Part shown: in pieces, positions 22,201 to 30,282 of the stretch
How positions within the stretch are numbered: position 1 is the first letter of the stretch
Layout: each line of letters opens with the position of its first letter
Source: Paragorgia papillata
Lineage: Eukaryota > Cnidaria > Anthozoa > Scleralcyonacea > Coralliidae
DNA: 64,000 nt
NCBI GenBank assembly: GCA_035771165.1
Contig: JAWNZC010000408.1
Location: 806,001 to 870,000 of the forward strand
Direction of reading: 5' to 3'
Made by a program: the position numbers and the translations under genes
Notes under the pieces: model-generated
Told to the model about the DNA's origin: nothing
Database searches by the model: none
Seen by the model: only the letters and a program-made list of their open reading frames with translations

Positions 22201-23248
22201 TTTCTTTAATTTTGACGGGGAAAGTTAAACCCGTGACGTCATATTCTTCCACCATTAGTTTTATGGATAGTGGAAGTTTTTCCAGGTTTTTTGTGTTTGG
22301 TTTTTTCTTTAGAGTTTCAGCGATGGCAACAGCATATAGGAAACAGTAGTCATCCTTGACATTTTGTGGGTTGATGATTGCTTTTTTGTTCTTGACAAAT
22401 TTTGGTAGTTGTTGGTATCTCTTACCATTTAATGGTTTGTACTTTGTTATTGATATGTGTAGAGACTCGACTGACCTTATTGACCATCCCGAACCCTTTT
22501 TCTGGTGTGCTGCTAAATTTTCTAACATCTCCCTTTTTGATATTTTGTACAGCTCTGTTACATCTTCCTCAGTTGTCATGGCTTTCATATTGGATCCAAA
22601 GTAGAAAAGATCCACTTCTTCGAGTCCTTCCACATAATCATAATGGACAAGTTTACAGATAAGTGTTGTCTTTACTTTTTTGGAATTTTCGATCCCATTA
22701 ACAAGTTTTTCAACAGTTGCTGTGGTTTGTTCCAAAAATACTACTGGGTCTTTGTAATTTTGACCAGATATTTCATATAATGCTGCTTTCCCATTTGCAA
22801 AGTTTTTGATCATAATTAGCTCCGTTTGACGAATTTTTTTGATAGCTTTGGTCCTCTTTCTAAAAATTTTCGATAGTTTGTTCCCTAAAACTTGACGGGT
22901 TTTTTTCAGTTTTTTACCAGTACCCAACCATTTCTTATCCCACTTGATCTTGTCTTGTCGTGCTTCTTCTTGTTTAATTTCGCGACCCCATTTTTGGTGT
23001 TCCTTCTTTTCTAATTTTTTGTATGTTTTTTGTTGAAATTTTTTGAGATCGTCTTGGAGCCTATCTTGTTGGTTAACAAGTTTTTGCTCATCCTTAAGAT
23101 CTTTTGCTCTTTGCCTTTCTTGAAGCATGGCAAGTCTTTCAGGTTTAAATGGCTTCATTTCCTTGTCGCGTTTGAGCTGCCTCCGTTTTCTAAGGCGAGC
23201 ATCTTCGCGAATTTTTAACAGTTTAGGGTCATTAGTTTGTTTCGTCAT
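19283..23248 (-). CDS. Protein-primed-type family B DNA polymerase (Polinton PolB)
   Basis: 1,321 residues, intact. It would replicate the element's linear DNA from its ends. Order: a basic, coiled N-terminus (1-150) that could hold a terminal-protein function; a conserved pre-exonuclease region with DDYCFLYAVAIAE (Cys 302) and WWNDHFSCI (His 395), reminiscent of OTU-like cysteine proteases; a zinc finger at about 420-440 (CDFC...H...C); exonuclease motif I ADFE (about 478), a Cys/His insertion with CYVCGG and RDHDHLNGKYRG (580-630), motif II HNFSGYD (about 645), motif III YQKTD (813-817); polymerase A DKNNLYG (913), B KLMNNAPFG (1053) and C DTDS (1153). Catalytic residues are all present. 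The size fits Polinton PolBs. Confidence 0.95.
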   Translation of the reverse strand: MTKQTNDPKLLKIREDARLRKRRQLKRDKEMKPFKPERLAMLQERQRAKDLKDEQKLVNQQDRLQDDLKKFQQKTYKKLEKKEHQKWGREIKQEEARQDKIKWDKKWLGTGKKLKKTRQVLGNKLSKIFRKRTKAIKKIRQTELIMIKNFANGKAALYEISGQNYKDPVVFLEQTTATVEKLVNGIENSKKVKTTLICKLVHYDYVEGLEEVDLFYFGSNMKAMTTEEDVTELYKISKREMLENLAAHQKKGSGWSIRSVESLHISITKYKPLNGKRYQQLPKFVKNKKAIINPQNVKDDYCFLYAVAIAETLKKKPNTKNLEKLPLSIKLMVEEYDVTGLTFPVKIKEISKFEQNNKIGVNVLSYDDEIKKICQIQISRSEHDNRVNLFWWNDHFSCIKNKSKLLTNQNDKHQHKKFFCDFCLNPFETEEILNEHETICRTHDAQIQEYPKEGADNIMGWGGKDFKKTQDVPFIIVADFECMLKTLKCGKNDEEKSYTQKYQEHIPISYGFNIICSDPSVFPGKYVSHTKQYDFEDIGQMFVESLEKEAKKIWNTYLKNPKKIIMSAKDEENFQNATTCYVCGGQFVQKKPRILDPRSLWKANKTTPKSKVRDHDHLNGKYRGAAHNDCNYSMASARHIPVLFHNFSGYDSHLLVKYLGVSGGKLGCIAKTEEEYISVNKKLWMDGDLKKNEKGETVKKWVPLELRFLDSLKFMSSSLATLMTNLPNDEFHYIENGFKNYPKENVELLKQKGVFPYEYVNSLKKLDCTELPPHKEFHSRLTGKNVDIEDYEHGKNVWNKFGCKTLKDYMELYQKTDVLGLSDVIQSFRKMCKKTYKLDPMWHYTTPGLAWDALLKMTGQKLELLTDPDMYLMIEKGIRGGISTITHRYAEANNKYMEEYDPTKESVFIPYLDKNNLYGHSMIQPLPVGGFGWVPEEELSNWKKYLSTKGKGCFLEVDLEYPEELHDLHNEMPFAAERLMIDKVEKLVPNLNNKEKFVVYYEALEQILTNGLKLSKIHRGVSFNEKAWMEPYIMLNTKLRTAAKNDFEKDFFKLMNNAPFGKTMENVRNRIDVRLVSFADQVEKLAKKTNYKGISIFTENLGAVHMRKTRVKLNKPIYCGAAILDKSKTTMYDFHYKYVKPKYGDRAKLLFTDTDSLCYSIKTNDFFVDILPDVSTMFDTSNFPENHPSGIKKDNKKVLGMMKSETGADQISKFVGLRSKAYVIKMAKKRNPETGLWECKEEKKCKGIAKAVINNKIKFDDYYNCLLTSKNELRGMNTFRSTNHTIHTIHVNKIALNSEDDKRVILDDKISTLAIGHYKTR

Positions 23249-23422
23249 TCCTTTATTAGTTAGTGTATGAAAAAAAATTTTAAATTATTTCTTTAAACCA
23301 AAAACTTCTTTTTCTGAAAACTTCATGAAAAAAATTCTATCCAACTTTGGATAGAAATTTTAAAAAGGAATGACAAGAAAACAGTATAGAGTCCTGTTTA
23401 TGTATGTGTTTTTTAGAAATTT

Positions 23423-23830
23423 TTAACGACTTATTGACCATAGTTTTCCATTGTACGAAACTTCCTTGTTTTTTTTAATGTAATAAGGAATGAAACTTGG
23501 GTTTTTCTTTAAACATAGTCCAGCTCTGTAAATACTTGGGAACTCTATTGTTTCGCCAGCAGCAGAAGTAAATGTTATTTTAACTGGTGTTCTTATTACA
23601 TTTCTGTGGTACTTGTTGTAAACCTCATTTTTAACTAGTGGGATGCCAAGTTTTTGACAGAGTGTTTCTGTGTTGAAACTGTTGGCACCTTTAACACCAA
23701 GTCTTCCTCCTAATATTCTGAGTTCTTTTAGCGATGATGGTGGAAAATTTTCTTGTATTGTTTGAAGTCTTTTGTTTGCACTTTCTCTAAGTTGCATTCT
23801 TTTTCCGAACATTTCTTTAAGGGTTGTCAT
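23423..23830 (-). CDS. NUMOD-like small DNA-binding protein (paralogue A)
   Basis: 135 residues. The C-terminal half has a VKITFTSAAGETIEFPSIYR core followed by a short helix pair and an ending YNGKLWSIS, resembling NUMOD1-type helix-turn-helix units found with homing endonucleases. The N-terminal half has a LRILGGRLGVKG...TETLCQKLGIP segment like a SAP or Rho-N-type helix pair. The next gene (23911-24378) has the same two-part plan. Probably a DNA- or RNA-binding accessory; role unknown. Confidence 0.7.
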   Translation of the reverse strand: MTTLKEMFGKRMQLRESANKRLQTIQENFPPSSLKELRILGGRLGVKGANSFNTETLCQKLGIPLVKNEVYNKYHRNVIRTPVKITFTSAAGETIEFPSIYRAGLCLKKNPSFIPYYIKKNKEVSYNGKLWSISR

Positions 23831-23910
23831 TGTTTATTATTATATGGTTTTCTTTTGAAATATCTTATTTTTTTTAATAAGAGATTTTAATTTTTTTTAT
23901 TTTATTTTGT

Positions 23911-24378
23911 TTATACTTTGCTTACAAACCAAAGTTTACCATTGTATGGAATAATTGTTTCATTCCTTAAAACACGGATGATAGATGAAATACTTTTTTT
24001 GCCTATGGCTGCTGTTGCCTTTGACATACTTTCAAACTCTAACTTTTCATCATCCTCCAAGGCTGTAAACAAAATTTTAACAGGTGCTATTTCCGGCCAT
24101 TTGGGGTTGCCTTTTCTGAGGTCGGTGGAAGGAAAGTTAAGCATTTTACAAAGTGTTTCTTTTGTTAAATGGGATGGGTTTTTGATTCCTTTGTGTGTTG
24201 CCATGCCAGCTAATGTTGCCCTGGTTATGTTGGAGGTTCCAAACTTTTCCATTCGTTCTTCAAGTGTTTTGTATTGTTCTTCTTGTAGAAGTTTGATTTT
24301 TTCATCCATCTCTTTCATTGTTTGTGGTTCTTCATTTTGATCTTGAAATTTGATAGTTATTTCAATAATTGGATTCAT
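23911..24378 (-). CDS. NUMOD-like small DNA-binding protein (paralogue B)
   Basis: 155 residues. An N-terminal acidic helix, then TLAGMATHKGIKN...KETLCKMLNFPS (equivalent to the LGVKG...TETLCQKLGIP region of paralogue A), then VKILFTALEDDEKLEFESMS and an ending YNGKLWFVS. The pair arose by duplication. The NUMOD-like reading is from pattern; no nuclease motif (GIY-YIG, HNH) is present in either protein. Confidence 0.7.
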   Translation of the reverse strand: MNPIIEITIKFQDQNEEPQTMKEMDEKIKLLQEEQYKTLEERMEKFGTSNITRATLAGMATHKGIKNPSHLTKETLCKMLNFPSTDLRKGNPKWPEIAPVKILFTALEDDEKLEFESMSKATAAIGKKSISSIIRVLRNETIIPYNGKLWFVSKV

Positions 24379-24491
24379 TGTCTTTTATTATACCTTTTAT
24401 TTTATTTTTTTAATTTCAATTTCAATAATAATGTTCATTTCTTACATTGTTGTGCACCCAACGATCTTTTTCATGTTGAACCCACTTTTTC

Positions 24492-24785
24492 TTAAGGATT
24501 AGGTTCCTCCTGTATATCCTCTGTCGTCGAATTTGTTGGTACCAGTTTAAGATCCTTGTCATCATAATCATTTATTTTATTTTCTGTTAAAGATTCCACA
24601 GATGACGATTTTTTGCAACTTGGAACCATTGTGTAATTTTTTACTGTTTTGTTTGTCCACCCTATTTGAACATTTCCTTCCATAACCAAATCTTCCCTGC
24701 CAAAACTTAGACCAAATTGGAAGCCCTTCTTTGTAATATGATTTTTATTATATTTTTCTTTTGGCTTTGACTTTGAATTTCCCAT
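24492..24785 (-). CDS. Myristoylation-type small protein with Src-like N-terminus
   Basis: 97 residues beginning MGNSKSKPKEKY: Gly 2, Ser 6 and Lys 7 fit an N-myristoyltransferase substrate, and the following Lys cluster would add electrostatic membrane binding, as in Src-family kinases. The rest is polar and acidic with no domain recognised. Its neighbours on both sides include membrane-segment proteins. Probably an inner-leaflet membrane protein used in assembly or signalling mimicry; this is inference. Confidence 0.75.
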   Translation of the reverse strand: MGNSKSKPKEKYNKNHITKKGFQFGLSFGREDLVMEGNVQIGWTNKTVKNYTMVPSCKKSSSVESLTENKINDYDDKDLKLVPTNSTTEDIQEEPNP

Positions 24786-24891
24786 TTGTTTTATTTTTTC
24801 CTAACCAGCAAGATTAGGAAAACTTTGTCAACTTTGTAGAACACATGGTGGAATATTTAGTGAGAATAGTAAAAATTTTAGTAATATCAAC

Positions 24892-25404
24892 TCAACTGTC
24901 ACTGGAATCAACAGAATTGCCACCATCGAAATTTTTATTAATATTTTCATCATTTTGTACTGTTTCATTTTTATTTTGGCTTGGCTTAGTTCCTCCCTTG
25001 TCCCACACATGTTTTACAATAATGATACCACCAGTTAGCAAACCAATCATTGGGATATAGGGCGAAATTTTCCTGACCAAGGACCTAACATCATCACAGA
25101 AAAGTTTGTTTGAAGATAATTCTGCATCCAGTTTTTCGTCATCTTGTACCAAATCCAGTTGCTCCAATAATTCTGAAAATTTGGTTACGAGGGTTTCTGT
25201 TAACAGAGAAGTTGTTTTGTCAAGTTGGGTTCTTTCATAGTTTAACTTAATTTTTTCAAGTTGGGTCATTGACGCTTTTTTCAGATATGCTTCTGAATAT
25301 TTGATCTCCTTTGCAAAGGATAGACGGATCAAGTCTTCCCTAAGTGTCAAGTTTTGCGGTTCTTCATTTTTTTCGTCATTCATTGTTGCGTATTCTGTAT
25401 TCAT
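24892..25404 (-). CDS. Single-pass membrane protein with coiled coil
   Basis: 170 residues: an acidic start, a helical region (about 20-100) rich in Leu/Glu/Lys, one hydrophobic segment (ISPYIPMIGLLTGGIIIV, about 113-130), then a polar Asn/Asp-rich tail. No family recognised. The start codon sits in AATAAATG. It lies 11 bp after the next upstream gene (25416-26759), likely in the same expression group. Confidence 0.7.
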   Translation of the reverse strand: MNTEYATMNDEKNEEPQNLTLREDLIRLSFAKEIKYSEAYLKKASMTQLEKIKLNYERTQLDKTTSLLTETLVTKFSELLEQLDLVQDDEKLDAELSSNKLFCDDVRSLVRKISPYIPMIGLLTGGIIIVKHVWDKGGTKPSQNKNETVQNDENINKNFDGGNSVDSSDS

Positions 25405-25415
25405 TTATTATATGT

Positions 25416-26759
25416 TTATTTTTTCTTATAGTTTTTGTATTCTGTGTAAACAAAATATGTTAAAGCTATTGCAAGTAACCACAAATTCTTTGCTAACCAT
25501 GCCAATCCTTTTGCTCCCCAGGATAATGCAGTTGCCAATATGCTAAGAATTGGTGCCAATACGGGCCAAGCAGCTTTTGCTAATTTTGCCAATGCTTTGC
25601 CAAGTGCTCCTGTCGCCTTTGCAGTTGTTACAACAGCAGCTTTTCCAGATAGAACAACAGTTGTTATGACCCCAGCAATGGAAATGGCGATGGCAGCAGA
25701 GACACCCATGTTTTGTTTTGCCCATTCTTTAAATTTTTCGAATCTGGTTAAGACATTGTTTTTAATTCTTTCTTCGGTTTCTTCTTCTTGTGGTGGAATA
25801 TTTTCTTCTAATCTAATTTGATCGGCTTTTAGGGTAATAACTTTTAAAACGGATTTAATAAGTTCTTTCATTCTTGGATCTGTTTCTGTTTTTAATATAT
25901 CTTCATAATATGGTTTGTTAACTTCAACAGATTCTAGTCGCTCTGCTGCGTCTTTTCCCTTTGGATCCAGGATTCCAGCAAGTTCTCTAAGAGTTTTGTC
26001 ACCATCTTGGTGTTTGCTGCTTTCTCCTTCTTCTTCTGGGATGCTGGTTGTATTTTGGATTTCGATGTTGTCCCTTAACATTGTTATTTCATCCTGCAAA
26101 TCTTCTGCAACCGCTCTTTGGACTGCAAAAGCTGCTATTGGGGATATGTTGAGCTCTTCCTCTATCCTTCCAACTCCAGTTTTTGAATGTTCGACACTTG
26201 CTAGTTTTAACAGATCCTTAAATTTTTTAACTTTCATTTCAACTTTTAATCCTTTTCCCTTTGAATATTCAAATTCGCCGGTATTAATATTTTTAACCTT
26301 AACTAGCACTTTTTCAAACTTTAGTCCATCAACCTCAAATGTTTTTGGATCAAATGAAAATGCACTTTCTTTTAATAATTTTTTACTTTTGGGTCCATCA
26401 TTCCCAACTACTGTTTGTCTTAACTCTTCATAAAAAAATTCTTTTTTTTGCTTTGTAACATCTAAACTTTGTCGCCTGCTCACATTTCCTAAAAAGTCCT
26501 TCATTCTTTTCCGAAATAATTCATCCGACTCTTCTTTAAATTGTACTGGTCTTTTAGTAAGTTTTTCAATAATTTTTTCTCTTTCATCTCGGTCAACTAG
26601 TCTAGGATCATCAACCCCATAAACATTTTCAAACTCTTCAAAAAGATCGTCAAGCTCTTTAAAATAGGAGCTGTTAAAAGATGATTCAAAAGTTTTACCA
26701 GCCTCTTCTTCTGCTGTTTCATTAGGATTTAAATTTTTCAGTTCAATAGTTTCAGCCAT
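25416..26759 (-). CDS. Large structural-type protein with hydrophobic amphipathic C-terminus
   Basis: 447 residues. Residues 1-345 are charged and helical with an acidic N-terminus. The last ~100 residues are Ala/Leu/Lys rich: SAAIAISIAGVITTVVL, an amphipathic KALAKLAKAAWPVLAPIL stretch, and AKNLWLLAIALTYFVY before a Lys/Tyr tail. The pattern suggests membrane insertion or membrane lysis, comparable in idea to membrane-active minor virion proteins of adeno- and adinto-like viruses, although I see no homology. It starts in AATAAATG, 4 bp after the integrase stop. Confidence 0.75.
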   Translation of the reverse strand: MAETIELKNLNPNETAEEEAGKTFESSFNSSYFKELDDLFEEFENVYGVDDPRLVDRDEREKIIEKLTKRPVQFKEESDELFRKRMKDFLGNVSRRQSLDVTKQKKEFFYEELRQTVVGNDGPKSKKLLKESAFSFDPKTFEVDGLKFEKVLVKVKNINTGEFEYSKGKGLKVEMKVKKFKDLLKLASVEHSKTGVGRIEEELNISPIAAFAVQRAVAEDLQDEITMLRDNIEIQNTTSIPEEEGESSKHQDGDKTLRELAGILDPKGKDAAERLESVEVNKPYYEDILKTETDPRMKELIKSVLKVITLKADQIRLEENIPPQEEETEERIKNNVLTRFEKFKEWAKQNMGVSAAIAISIAGVITTVVLSGKAAVVTTAKATGALGKALAKLAKAAWPVLAPILSILATALSWGAKGLAWLAKNLWLLAIALTYFVYTEYKNYKKK

Positions 26760-26763
26760 TTAT

Positions 26764-27735
26764 TTATGTCTGTTCCCTAATAACTTTTACCAACTCCTCA
26801 CCATAAAATTTTCCCATAATGTCCTCCTCCTTATCCCGAATTCTATACATAACAGGGGCACCTCTGAAAACCGCTGACACAGTAAAAATTTCATCTGTAA
26901 AATTTGGATCATATCCTTTTGCAAAGTTTTTTCTGTATTTTTGGATCCTGACATTGTCCCCAATTTTGAATTTTGGGTTTACTTGAGATTCTAATGGTGG
27001 GATCCCATATAGTGTAAGAAAAACTTTGGATTGGTTGTCATTATTGACATCTTTGGGCTTCATTTTAATGGTGCTGTGGATTGTGTTGTTGTAACTGTTT
27101 ACAAATTTGTCAAGACTATTTAACCACTCCTTGTTTCCTTTAAAAGTAAAAAATTTCCACATCCTGGTTTTCAAAGTTCTGTTAAACCTTTCTACAAGTG
27201 CAGCCTTTCTGTGGGATCTGGATGAAAAATATTCTATGTTTAAAGATTTCAAAAGAGTTTTTACACCAACATTGTAAAACTCCTTCCCTTCATCAAACTG
27301 GACTGTTTCTGGATATTTACCAAATCTTTTCTTAAATTCTTCCAACATTTTGCTAACGCCAGGCACCATAGCGACAGTACTCTTTCTTTTAACAGGAACA
27401 GCGAAACCAAATCTTGACAAAATTTCAATACCTGTCAATATCCACTTTTGGTCATTATTTTCAGAACCAAATTTTGCCATATCCACCAAGTCCATTTGCA
27501 TCTGGTCAGCAAGATTTTTAACAAATGTTTTCTGGTATTTTTTTGGTTTTTTGATGGGTTTGTGCAATGTAAAAACTTTTTGGCTGTGTAACCACTCCTT
27601 AACCAGTTTTCGAGTTATTGAAGGGTTTTCTTTGACAGCAGCTTGGTAAAGTTTCTCCATAGATTGGTAACCAGTTACAGGATTGTAGTAAATATCTCGA
27701 AGTTCAAGATCAATAAGTAAAAGTTCATCTTCCAT
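26764..27735 (-). CDS. Retroviral-type (rve) integrase
   Basis: 323 residues. It inserts element DNA and makes the 6-bp duplication. Seen: an N-terminal helical region (1-70), then the catalytic core with QMQMDLVDM (Asp 82), VQFDEGKEF (Asp 148) and AALVERFNRTLK (Glu 182), spacing as in DDE integrases, and a C-terminal SH3/chromo-like part (KFKIGDNVRIQKYRK, then a KFYGEELVKV end). No HHCC zinc motif was noticed at the N-terminus. ORF intact; the start ATG lies in AATAAATG. The perfect TSD suggests the enzyme family was active when this copy arrived. Confidence 0.95.
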   Translation of the reverse strand: MEDELLLIDLELRDIYYNPVTGYQSMEKLYQAAVKENPSITRKLVKEWLHSQKVFTLHKPIKKPKKYQKTFVKNLADQMQMDLVDMAKFGSENNDQKWILTGIEILSRFGFAVPVKRKSTVAMVPGVSKMLEEFKKRFGKYPETVQFDEGKEFYNVGVKTLLKSLNIEYFSSRSHRKAALVERFNRTLKTRMWKFFTFKGNKEWLNSLDKFVNSYNNTIHSTIKMKPKDVNNDNQSKVFLTLYGIPPLESQVNPKFKIGDNVRIQKYRKNFAKGYDPNFTDEIFTVSAVFRGAPVMYRIRDKEEDIMGKFYGEELVKVIREQT

Positions 27736-27936
27736 TTATTTTCAAAAGATTTGCCAACATTTGCCAATATTTTTTACCAAAAGTCCCCAAAATAAACAAT
27801 GACAGAATTTTAAAAATGGCCAGAAGAGTGGGGAGTTTCCGGAACAGTCCAGAAATTTTCCAAACAAAAAAAGGCTTCTGTAAACATAAACACGATTACC
27901 ATATTTGTAAATGAAAGAGAAAACTTCATTGTAAAT

Positions 27937-28992
27937 TTGAACCCCATCGATTTAACATTTCAACAGCCATTAAAAATAAGAAATCCAAGCATAAATGATT
28001 TCCTCACTATTCCATATTTTACAGCTATTGCTGCCAGTTATGTTTCAAGCTACTTGTGTGGTATTTCTAACAAGCATTTTAAGAATGGTTTTAAGAGATT
28101 TCGGTCTTCTTTTTTAACAAGTATTGTCCATTACCACTATGTTTTTCAGGTAAGGAGGTTCTTAAAACATCCAAACAAACTCAGAAGGTTTTTAACAGCA
28201 GATGTCATAAAAATTTTGCAACACAATCCTAATGACGTTTGGGAAAAGAAAATAAGTAACTCCACACAAAGTGCAAAAGAATTTACACAAGACATGAAAG
28301 ATCTTGGATACGAAGTTAGATATGTAAATTTAACAAAAGAGAGTTATGGAAGGGTAAACACATATGAGGAACTGGTGTCAGCTGGTTCTAGGCATTCCGA
28401 TGATTTTAAACATTTCGTTCCCAAAAATTCCAATGGGTTGACACTACTGGGTCAAAAGTTATTCCAACAATCCCTAGAATCTTTTGTTTACTGTGTTTTG
28501 GGAGCTCAGGTAAAAACAAGATGGGTCATTGTTGGCGAAGGTGCTAAAAGTTTACAAACACAAGAGGTGTTTAAAAAGTTAATGGAGGACACAATAGCCC
28601 AGGATGACATTACTGTTTCTATTTCGAATATGAGACAGGCTATCAAGTCCACAAATGTTGTTCTGAATTTTGCTATAAGTCCTGGTTTAATTTTAATCCC
28701 ATCGGACATGAGAATTCTTATTAATCCAATTAGTGGATTCAACAATGTTCTTACACTGGCCACAACAAGAATGACTCTTGGGCTTAACAGACATCTTAAT
28801 ATTGGAAAACCTATTGGGAAACCTATTGGCAAACCCTTTGTAAAACCTGTTGAAATTAGTGGGAGCAAATATAAGCCAGGAATATTTACACCTGACATTG
28901 CTGAAAAAAGCGACAACAGATTGCCAGAAGTTTTTGGGGCTTCAATTGGAACGGTTTTCTTGGTATTTAAAGGGATAGCAAGATTAATATAA
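27937..28992 (+). CDS. Unrecognised protein on the opposite strand; no ATG found
   Basis: An open frame that continues without stop from 27814 to 28992 but has no ATG before the middle of the protein; 27937 is a TTG. An ATA at 27886, where the codon usage becomes protein-like, could be a changed start codon, or a spliced leader exon is missing. The product (~350 residues or a little more) has a mixed alpha/beta N-terminal half, a KPIGKPIGKPF repeat near 290, and a hydrophobic C-terminal segment (GASIGTVFLVFKGIARLI). Function unknown. It forms a + strand pair with the next gene, 9 bp away, between the integrase and structural gene blocks. Confidence 0.65.
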   Translation: MNPIDLTFQQPLKIRNPSINDFLTIPYFTAIAASYVSSYLCGISNKHFKNGFKRFRSSFLTSIVHYHYVFQVRRFLKHPNKLRRFLTADVIKILQHNPNDVWEKKISNSTQSAKEFTQDMKDLGYEVRYVNLTKESYGRVNTYEELVSAGSRHSDDFKHFVPKNSNGLTLLGQKLFQQSLESFVYCVLGAQVKTRWVIVGEGAKSLQTQEVFKKLMEDTIAQDDITVSISNMRQAIKSTNVVLNFAISPGLILIPSDMRILINPISGFNNVLTLATTRMTLGLNRHLNIGKPIGKPIGKPFVKPVEISGSKYKPGIFTPDIAEKSDNRLPEVFGASIGTVFLVFKGIARLI

Positions 28993-29001
28993 ATAAAAGA
29001 A

Positions 29002-29667
29002 ATGCCAAGTTTAAAAAACCCCAAATTCCAATATTTAGATGTTTTTGGAAACCCAATTATTGAAATTAAAGAAGAAAATCCCAAAAATTTTAATGAAAGT
29101 CTTTTGGAACTTGAAACATATAAGAACAAAAGTAGTTGTTGTAAAGAAAAAACTGAAGAGATTGAAGGATTCATAATTTATGGAAAATGTGGTTTGGTTT
29201 TAGAGAAGTTACATGGTTATAACCACAAAGAACCAAACCCACCCTTTTTGAAAAGGTATGTAAAAACATTTTGGAAATTATTCCCAAAGGAGGAGAAGAT
29301 CGTTGGTTATGAAATTATAAAATTCTTTCTAAAAACTCAAGAAATTCTTGTGGGGTTGGGTTTGGTTTTGCATAAAATATATAGTATGAATTACATCATT
29401 AAAATCATTATTGGAATCTGTCAAAGAGATGATCTTTTGAAAAAAATGAAGAAACCAACTTTGGCAGAACTAAAAACATTCGATGAGATAAAATATATTT
29501 TGAATTATTCCCCAAAAAATAATGCTTACAGACCATACCAAACAGGATTCAAAGTTTTTGGGAATACTCTTAGTGTTGAAAATGTTTTGAAAATTGAAGA
29601 AATGAGTGGTATCAGAAAGTGTAAGGAAATTACAAAATTGATTAAAGAAGGGAAGACAAGTCTTTAA
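29002..29667 (+). CDS. Unrecognised 221-residue protein
   Basis: Follows the previous + strand gene by 9 bp, its ATG preceded by ATAAATAAAAGAA. It contains a short Cys-Cys (SSCCKEKT) and C-terminal helices; no family recognised. Convergent with the small membrane protein at 29729-30127. Its place, opposite to all other mid-element genes, suggests separate control. Confidence 0.65.
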   Translation: MPSLKNPKFQYLDVFGNPIIEIKEENPKNFNESLLELETYKNKSSCCKEKTEEIEGFIIYGKCGLVLEKLHGYNHKEPNPPFLKRYVKTFWKLFPKEEKIVGYEIIKFFLKTQEILVGLGLVLHKIYSMNYIIKIIIGICQRDDLLKKMKKPTLAELKTFDEIKYILNYSPKNNAYRPYQTGFKVFGNTLSVENVLKIEEMSGIRKCKEITKLIKEGKTSL

Positions 29668-29728
29668 GAAACTTTTCTGAAAACTTATAACAAAATTTTG
29701 TTATAAATTTTTACCAATATTTTAAAAA

Positions 29729-30127
29729 TCAAACAACAACCGCCAACAACCAACCGGCACCAGCTCCTAAAAGTGTTACAGTAATGGTCATATATTTTTG
29801 CATTTCATCACTTGGTTGGTAATAATCTTCAAGTTTTGGTTCCACTGGGTTTTCTTTTTGAATTTCATGGAGTTCTTGGAAAGCTTTTGATGTTACTTCC
29901 ATGTCATAGTTTGCATTCCGGATTTCATCTTGGAGTTCCCTGACTTTGTCCTTTCTTTTAATTTCATTTTCAAAAAATTTTTCCTTATCTTTTTGAAGTC
30001 TTTCTGTTGCCAGGTTATGTCTTTTTGCCTCGTCAGCATAACCATGTTTGTTAAATGACTGGAACAAGTATCCAGCACCTGCAAAGGCAACCGCATTGAA
30101 CAACCCTCCTGCTATCATTGATGCCAT
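29729..30127 (-). CDS. Membrane protein with two terminal hydrophobic helices and a coiled coil
   Basis: 132 residues: N-terminal hydrophobic stretch MIAGGLFNAVAFAGAGYLF (about 4-22), a charged coiled coil (40-95), and a C-terminal hydrophobic stretch (ITVTLLGAGAGWLLAVVV). No family recognised. The start is in AATAAATG. Likely a virion membrane or assembly protein by analogy with small membrane proteins of related elements. Confidence 0.7.
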   Translation of the reverse strand: MASMIAGGLFNAVAFAGAGYLFQSFNKHGYADEAKRHNLATERLQKDKEKFFENEIKRKDKVRELQDEIRNANYDMEVTSKAFQELHEIQKENPVEPKLEDYYQPSDEMQKYMTITVTLLGAGAGWLLAVVV

Positions 30128-30282
30128 TTATTTAGGAAAGAGAAGTTTGGCTTTTTTTTTTGCAGTTCAAATTTTATTTTGAGAGCTTACAGGATGTTTT
30201 TTTCTGTATTTTTGGGTTTTGTTAGGATCCCCAATTTTAAAAGTTTTTACCAAGTTTTTGGGATTGTTAGGACTTCCAATTT

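Noticed and set aside
28506..29174. 222-codon minus-strand ORF
   Set aside because: Antisense to the + strand pair 27937-29667, whose composition and position look more coding; no recognisable domain.
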